Below are positions 59,901-64,000 of a stretch of DNA of 64,000 nucleotides, piece after piece. This DNA comes from Siderastrea siderea (taxonomy: Eukaryota; Cnidaria; Anthozoa; Scleractinia; Rhizangiidae), in assembly GCA_964030785.1 (NCBI GenBank), contig OZ034978.1:3380001-3444000 (forward strand), read 5' to 3'. How positions within the stretch are numbered: position 1 is the stretch's first letter; each line of letters opens with the position of its first letter. Position numbers and translations under genes: made by a program. The notes under the pieces are model-generated. The model saw nothing but the letters and a program-made list of their open reading frames with translations, did no database searches and was not told where the DNA came from.

Positions 59901-62900
59901 TGGTGCACGTAAAATAGTTTTCGGGTCCGGAAAGTTATCGGGAGTTTCGAGAAACGGGCCTCAGGCTAACAAATGTTACGTGGTAGTCTCGTGTGCATGG
60001 TCAGGGACGGCGGAGCGTATTTTGAAGTGGGGGGGCTGAAAACGAGCGCCAAAGGCGCGAGTTGGTAGGGGGGTCTGGGGGCATCCTCCCCCAGAAAATT
60101 TTGAAATCTAGAGTCTCAGAAATCGTATTTACAGCATTCTCCGCGAGATACTTCTTGAAATAATTAGCCTGGATAAAGCGTAAATGAAAGGTACTTTTAG
60201 TGCTTACAGCAATATTTTGGAGGTTATTTCTCAGCCTTCCGGTCTCTGCCTACGCTAACCTGCGGTTTTTTGACACAAGCTTCCCGTCTGTGGGAAGGAA
60301 GCACACGCTGAGAAAATGTTAAAAATACGTAAATGCGAAAAGTTTCCGACGAGGTTTGTATAAAGTTGTAGCTTTGTAAATTCTTGTGACTTAATCAAGC
60401 AATAAGAATTTAAACACTTGCTTCATCTGGCAAATACTCTTATTCTTTGGGAGCCGGAGAATAACCTGAAGAGAATTCTTTCGTTTTCTTGTTCTCCTTT
60501 TTTTTTATTTCTTTATACGTACCATATACTAAAACAAAATAAAATGTCATCCTCCTCAAAAGTGGGGGGCTAAAGCCCCCCCAGCCCCCCCATCCCCCCC
60601 GGCTCCGCCGTCCCTGATGGTAGATCGGGACTTTCTTCAGGTTAATCGATGGCGCCCGGAACAAGAAAAAATTAATAAGAACAAGGCGGTAGAAAAGAAG
60701 AAAATCCAGAATGGCAAAATTTTATTTTGAACGAAAACGCAGGCCCAAGTCCCCTGAGCTCTACCTTTAGTTGTACCACTGTGACTTGTGATCAGCTTTG
60801 ACCGCATCGCAAAATAACTGAACATCTGCTACCTGGGCACGTACATACACTTTCATGTTATTGTCACAGTTCCAGCACACAGTCTGCAAATTTGATACAC
60901 TGGCTATACACAGTGGTACACGGGGAAATTAGAAGTGGTAAAAAAACAAAAACAAAAAACAGGCAGAAACGCAAGGGTACACGGGGATTACTCTTGCAAA
61001 TCGTGATAGTCCAGATACTCGAGTGCTTGCAGGGAAGGAAAGAGTGGTACACGGAGACATGCTCGTTAGAAAAATGTGTTAGACGAATGTGTATACGCAA
61101 GTAAAACGTTATAGTTCGATTTAATACATTTTACATAAAATTGTTTTCTGGTGAAAAATATTCTAAACTATTTAAAATTAAAAACTTTCAGTTTTTTGAT
61201 AGTTCAAAAGAGAGAACGCTTTTATTTGAAGTGTTTTTTTTCCTACCCTCGTTACTCCACCATTTTCAATATATTTTGACCCTTTTACTCCCAGAGTCTG
61301 TTATGGAGATATTTAAAGTGCTTCTAACTTTTGAGTCTGTGGATGAAATCATTTGGTGTGACCATTCAAATGAAACCTCTCCAGCAGTACTTTCACATGG
61401 TGCTACTTATATTTTAGTATTTTGGAACATGAAATTTGGAACTTGTCTTGAATTCTCATTTTGAACACTCTTGGGAGCAAAAGGGTTTTAAAATACTTAC
61501 GCGGTATAATATTTATCTCTGCCACCTGCAACACAGTACTTTGAAGATTTTTGTCTTTAACTAAGCACGAGTAGTTTCCATTATTTTGCTCGGTTACGTT
61601 GGTGATGGTAAAAACCTGTCCTTGTTGTATAAATTTCTTCCCATCGGGTGCGAGGTAAAATGGCGGCACGGAACTGTGGTGAAATGAGAGCGCCGAGTAG
61701 TATGCGGGTTCCACGGTCGAGCAGTCTATTGTAATATTCTCTCCTTCAGGAACCTTGTAAGCAAGGAAATAGTCGGCTACAAACGTCATCGGAGACCCAC
61801 TGACAGACACTGGAAAGGAAAGAGGCGCATGTGCATTGTAACGCAGGATTTATTTCCAAATATAAGATACCTATTTAGTTAGTTGTGCTTTATTTAGGAA
61901 TTCTGGCTTCATTGACTTTCGTCGTGACTTCGCTTCTTTTGGATCTATCCGTAGTAGCATGCAGGGTGTCCTTGATGTCTAGGGGTTTGTAATAGCGGTG
62001 GTACGTGCTAACTGTGTGTTTCCAACAGCGAGATGTCCGTAATATGGTAGGGTGTACGTAATAGCGGGGTGTAGGGAGCGTCCATAATAGCAGGGTGGAA
62101 GGTAATAGTAGGTGTCCATAATAGCCGGGTATCCGTAATAGCAGGGTATCCGTAATACCAGGGTTTCCGTAATAATGGGTGTCCGTATTAGCAGGATGTC
62201 TGTAATATGAGGGTGTCTTTAATAGCGGGGTGTTCTGCCCTAAAGAGCAGGGTGTTTGTAATATCATGGTGTCCGTAATAGCAAGGTGTGTGCAATAGGA
62301 GGGTTTCCACAAAAGTGGGTGTCCGTAATGGCGAGGTGTCCGTGAAAGCAGGGTGTTCGTAATAGCAGGGTTTCCGTAATAGTGAATGTCCGTATTAGCA
62401 CGTTGTCTGTAATTAGAGGATGTCTGTAATACCAGGGTGTCCGTATTAGCAGGGTGTCCTTAATAGGAGTGTTTCCGTAAAAGCGGGGTGTCCGTAAAGC
62501 GGGATGTCCGTAATACTTCTGTTTTCGTAGCCGCAGGGTATCCGTCATAGCGGGGTGTCCTTTATAGCAGGGTATCCGTAAAAGCAGGATGTCCATGAAA
62601 GCTGGGTATTCATAATAGTGAGCCTTCCGTACGTTTCCGTAGTGGCTAGGGAACTATAATGGGAGGGTCAACCAAACTAAAAGAGATGAAGACTGCATCG
62701 GTTTGTTGTACATGTATTGCTTTTGTAAGTAACTGAAACAACATTCAACCAGTCAAAAGACAGATGAGGAATTGCATAGTGCATTCAACGTCCAAAGGTA
62801 AAAATGCAGAAGGCATGAATATCGTTGAACGTGAATTAGTTTGCATTTCATTGATTTAACATGTCAGATTATAATCAGGAATTTCCGTAACTTTTCATAG

Positions 62901-63276
62901 TGAACCCAATAAAAAACAACGAAAGGAAAAAATCGCTCTACAATTTAAGTGGAATTAAAATTGTTATAAAGTATATGCAGGCTTGTGAAATCGCATCACT
63001 CACACAGACATGTAAGGCTCACTTTTTGTATTTTCGAGACGACGGAGTCTGAACTGGAGCTTTTCTTGTTGCGCAGTTAACATGGTGTGAAAGTGTGGTC
63101 TTAGAGAAACCAATTTATTTGTCCACAAGGGTGACGTACAGAATTTGAACAACGTTAGACGGAAGTCATCGTACATCGAAAACGAAGATTTTCCAAGACC
63201 TACCTGAAAAGCACGAAATGATACATCCAGTCATAACAAGAACTGATACGAGTTTTCGAAGAAAACTTCTTGCCAT
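50991..63276 (-). CDS. Two-Ig-domain transmembrane receptor with ITAM- and ITIM-like tail, 8 exons
   Basis: Type I membrane protein of 623 aa (CDS 1872 nt). Exons, all GT-AG: 63276-63204, 61809-61501, 59655-59272, 56878-56831, 56344-56230, 53846-53707, 53025-52408, 51175-50991 (TGA). Most junctions are phase 1, as usual for Ig genes. Signal peptide 1-24. Ig-like 1, 25-128: C54 and C106 (NYSC), three N-glycosylation sites, no core Trp. Ig-like 2, 128-256: W in MRWTKDD and DSGTYSVSAC, but no first-strand Cys. Stalk 256-271; membrane segment about 283-304 (FVGIPVGLAVILIIALA). Tail: YDLL-x7-YSNI (Y367, Y378) fits the ITAM consensus; INYSTI (400-405) fits ITIM. Four 26-residue repeats follow. Expected role: cell-surface recognition signalling through tyrosine phosphorylation. 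The layout resembles cnidarian Alr-type self-recognition receptors, which is inference; no orthologue was tested. Confidence 0.88.
51196..51350. repeat. pogo/Tigger-like MITE fragment (intron 7)
   Basis: CAGTGAAACATCGATTTAAC at 51201 resembles a pogo-type terminus; the matching other end is partial (CCCCGATATAACGAAC). Low confidence. Confidence 0.4.
51513..51755. mobile_element. Foldback MITE in intron 7 (pair of 49258-49440)
   Basis: Arms TATTTACCAACTGAGGTGAT and TATTTATCAACTGGGTTGAT (reverse strand) continue through ACCGTAAAG and TTGAAAGCTG to a CCTTCGTCAGA centre. The 65 bases after it also match the other copy. Confidence 0.8.
51911..52095 (+). repeat. Diverged copy of the 61280-61485 MITE (intron 7)
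   Basis: Shares CACTCCCAGAGTC, GAGTCTGTGGATGAAATC and GTGTGACCATT with the intron 2 copy; the right end is degraded. Confidence 0.75.
52467..52782 (-). repeat. 78-bp coding tandem repeat in the receptor tail
   Basis: Four units within exon 7, each encoding a version of DQIIHTAVDNRTHPGPQRKS plus SYDVSN. The first two are almost identical at DNA level; the last two have diverged (DYSGPQGKS, EYSGPQRKS). Recent expansion of the array is likely, and the copy number may vary between individuals. Confidence 0.9.
53226..53246 (+). repeat. Poly-G run (intron 6)
   Basis: Long uninterrupted G tract with one A. Confidence 0.8.
54341..54583. mobile_element. Foldback MITE in intron 5
   Basis: AATAGTCCATTTTACAGTTG at 54341 is mirrored at 54583, and the arms continue through GGAGTTGACCTTGTTTT and CCCTTCTGCTTTTCA to a short centre. 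The arms have diverged in places. Confidence 0.8.
57562..59172. repeat. Approximately 1.6-kb inverted repeat (intron 3)
   Basis: The left arm (about 57562-58335) and right arm (about 58395-59172) are reverse complements of roughly 770 bases with a 60-base centre. Landmarks are GGTGTTTCGATACAG and GGGACCATACCT outermost, TTCTTGTATATTTTGTT inside, and GTAACGCAAGCTTTTCCGTC near the centre. Similar open frames on both arms are mirror copies of non-coding sequence. The arms differ at scattered bases. It may be a foldback transposon; no ends with a target duplication were fixed. Confidence 0.85.
59724..59960. mobile_element. MITE with CCCGTTTCTCGAAACTCC ends (intron 2)
   Basis: CCCCGTTTCTCGAAACTCCG and ATAACTTTCCGG near 59725 are mirrored at 59920-59960. 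It lies about 70 bases from the exon 3 acceptor. No target duplication seen. Confidence 0.8.
60002..60616. mobile_element. Non-autonomous hAT element with 5-bp target duplication (intron 2)
   Basis: Ends CAGGGACGGCGGAGC and its exact reverse complement (15 bases). ATGGT at 59997-60001 and 60617-60621. Length 615 bp, no transposase; GGGGGGCT and AGCCCCCC inside. Same CAGGG ends and 5-bp duplication as the large element at 21606-35125. Confidence 0.9.
61280..61485. mobile_element. MITE 15 bases from the exon 2 donor
   Basis: CCCTTTTACTCCCAGAGT at the left and ACTCTTGGGAGCAAAAGGG at the right are inverted repeats. The splice donor of receptor exon 2 begins at 61500. Related copy at 51911-52095. 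Confidence 0.8.
61960..62640 (-). repeat. 15-16-bp minisatellite (TCCGTAATAGCAGGGTG) in intron 1
   Basis: About 40 imperfect units through roughly 680 bases. Open frames across it on the - strand encode only Tyr/His/Thr/Leu repeats and are by-products. Confidence 0.9.
63204..63276 (-). other. Exon 1 of the Ig receptor: signal peptide
   Basis: M followed by basic RSFLRK and a hydrophobic core (LVSVLVMTGCIIS). The donor at 63203 reads GTAGGT. Confidence 0.85.
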
Positions 63277-64000
63277 TTCTCATTGCATCACGACCATTCC
63301 ATAGCTGTGCCTATCCCATTTCTAAATTTCAGAATGATGAACAGGAACTTTTCTTTTTTGCCTCTATTGTAATTGGTTTGGTTCAGTTGCATTGTGAGGT
63401 CACGCGTCGGTTCTTTCATGCGTGCAGCACGAGCGCGCGCAGAACCTTTTTGACTCTTTTTATGCTTTGGATGAGGTTACAGTAGACAGCGTACAAAGTC
63501 TTTATGTTGGTGATTATGGGAAGTTAAATTAAACTTTCCCGTCCACAGCCTAGCCTCTCACGCAGACGTTCTCAGGGCTTCGTCACGCCTGACGAAGCCC
63601 TAAGAACATCTGCGTGGGAGGCTATCCACAGCCTTACTTATATCCTTTGCCGTCATATATAGAACGAATGTTCACGTGCGATGAGTAGTATCGCCATATG
63701 TGCTGCGGTCATCCATTAAGTTGTGATTACAGAGCGATCAAAGCGTATTTAAAATTCACAACAAGATATCATTTTTTGAGGGTCAAAACGCCTAAAATTT
63801 AACCATCCACCGTCATAAAGGGTAATTTTTATCGTCAATTGTCAGTCGTCAACGGAAAAAGTTATTGTCGGTTTCAAGCCGAATTTGTCTTTAGATAACT
63901 CTTGTAAATGGCCTTTCTGCTTATTATACACACTATATATGTGTATATGTAGATACCATTTAACTATTGCTGTATTTATATACATATATTTATTTCATAT
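63277..64000. other. 5' flank of the Ig receptor gene
   Basis: Should hold the promoter; I could not fix a TATA box or start site. It contains the hairpin at 63551-63624 and AT-rich sequence to the end. No other gene supported. Confidence 0.45.
63551..63624. repeat. 74-bp near-perfect hairpin MITE
   Basis: TAGCCTC...GAGGCTA arms with AGGGCTTCGTCA against TGACGAAGCCCT. One half of the same family is the landing site of the MITE at 47154-47319. Confidence 0.85.

Noticed and set aside
61890..62596. Two open frames on - with repeated Tyr-Tyr-Gly-His text
   Set aside because: They are read-throughs of the 15-16-bp minisatellite; no start context or domain.
1..64000. CRISPR array or prokaryotic operon
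   Set aside because: Tandem repeats present are minisatellites without unique spacers; genes are spliced and eukaryotic.

Overview
The window looks like AT-rich genomic DNA of an animal, most probably an anthozoan cnidarian such as a stony coral. That placement is inference: it rests on GT-AG multi-exon genes, the mix of DNA transposons (PIF/Harbinger, Tc1/mariner, hAT, CACTA/EnSpm), many short foldback elements of kinds I associate with coral genomes, and an Ig-domain membrane receptor of the general layout seen in cnidarian self-recognition genes. I see no bacterial-style operon, rRNA or CRISPR array. Apart from one host-type gene, nearly every recognisable coding region belongs to a mobile element.

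Layout. 1-2550: no gene seen. 2551-8940: a complete PIF/Harbinger element (inverted ends, TAA target duplication) with a Myb/SANT-like protein on + and a DDE transposase on -, and a separate 1.8-kb foldback element nested inside. 10935-13100: a foldback element with pentamer-rich arms. 14050-20628 and 38029-41629: two long, closely similar direct copies of a non-coding repeat; the first has about 3 kb of extra DNA holding a decayed LINE endonuclease fragment. 20629-35600: three transposons nested one in another. A Tc1-like transposase gene is split by a hAT element with a 5-bp target duplication (21606-35125), and the hAT transposase fragment is split by an 11.9-kb CACTA/EnSpm-like element (22252-34152). 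Taking out each insertion with one target copy restores the host reading frame. The inner element carries two divergent spliced genes: an 11-exon transposase (983 aa) on - and an 8-exon BEN-domain-like protein (410 aa) on +. 36094-37402: a broken Rep-like gene (HUH nuclease plus SF3 helicase).

42-50 kb holds TTAA-flanked, 8-bp-TSD and 11-bp-TSD miniature elements, a tandem/inverted cluster of three tRNA-like units, a 73-bp minisatellite and a LINE 3' fragment.

50991-63276 (-) is the one clear host gene: an 8-exon type I membrane protein of 623 aa with signal peptide, two Ig-like domains, stalk, one membrane segment and a long tail. The tail has a sequence that fits the ITAM consensus, another that fits the ITIM consensus, and four 26-residue repeats. 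All eight exons join in frame at GT-AG sites. Its introns are filled with mobile DNA, including an approximately 1.6-kb inverted repeat and a second hAT element with a 5-bp target duplication.

The best candidates for something new are the ITAM/ITIM Ig receptor, the CACTA-like element with a BEN-domain partner gene, and the exact triple nesting.
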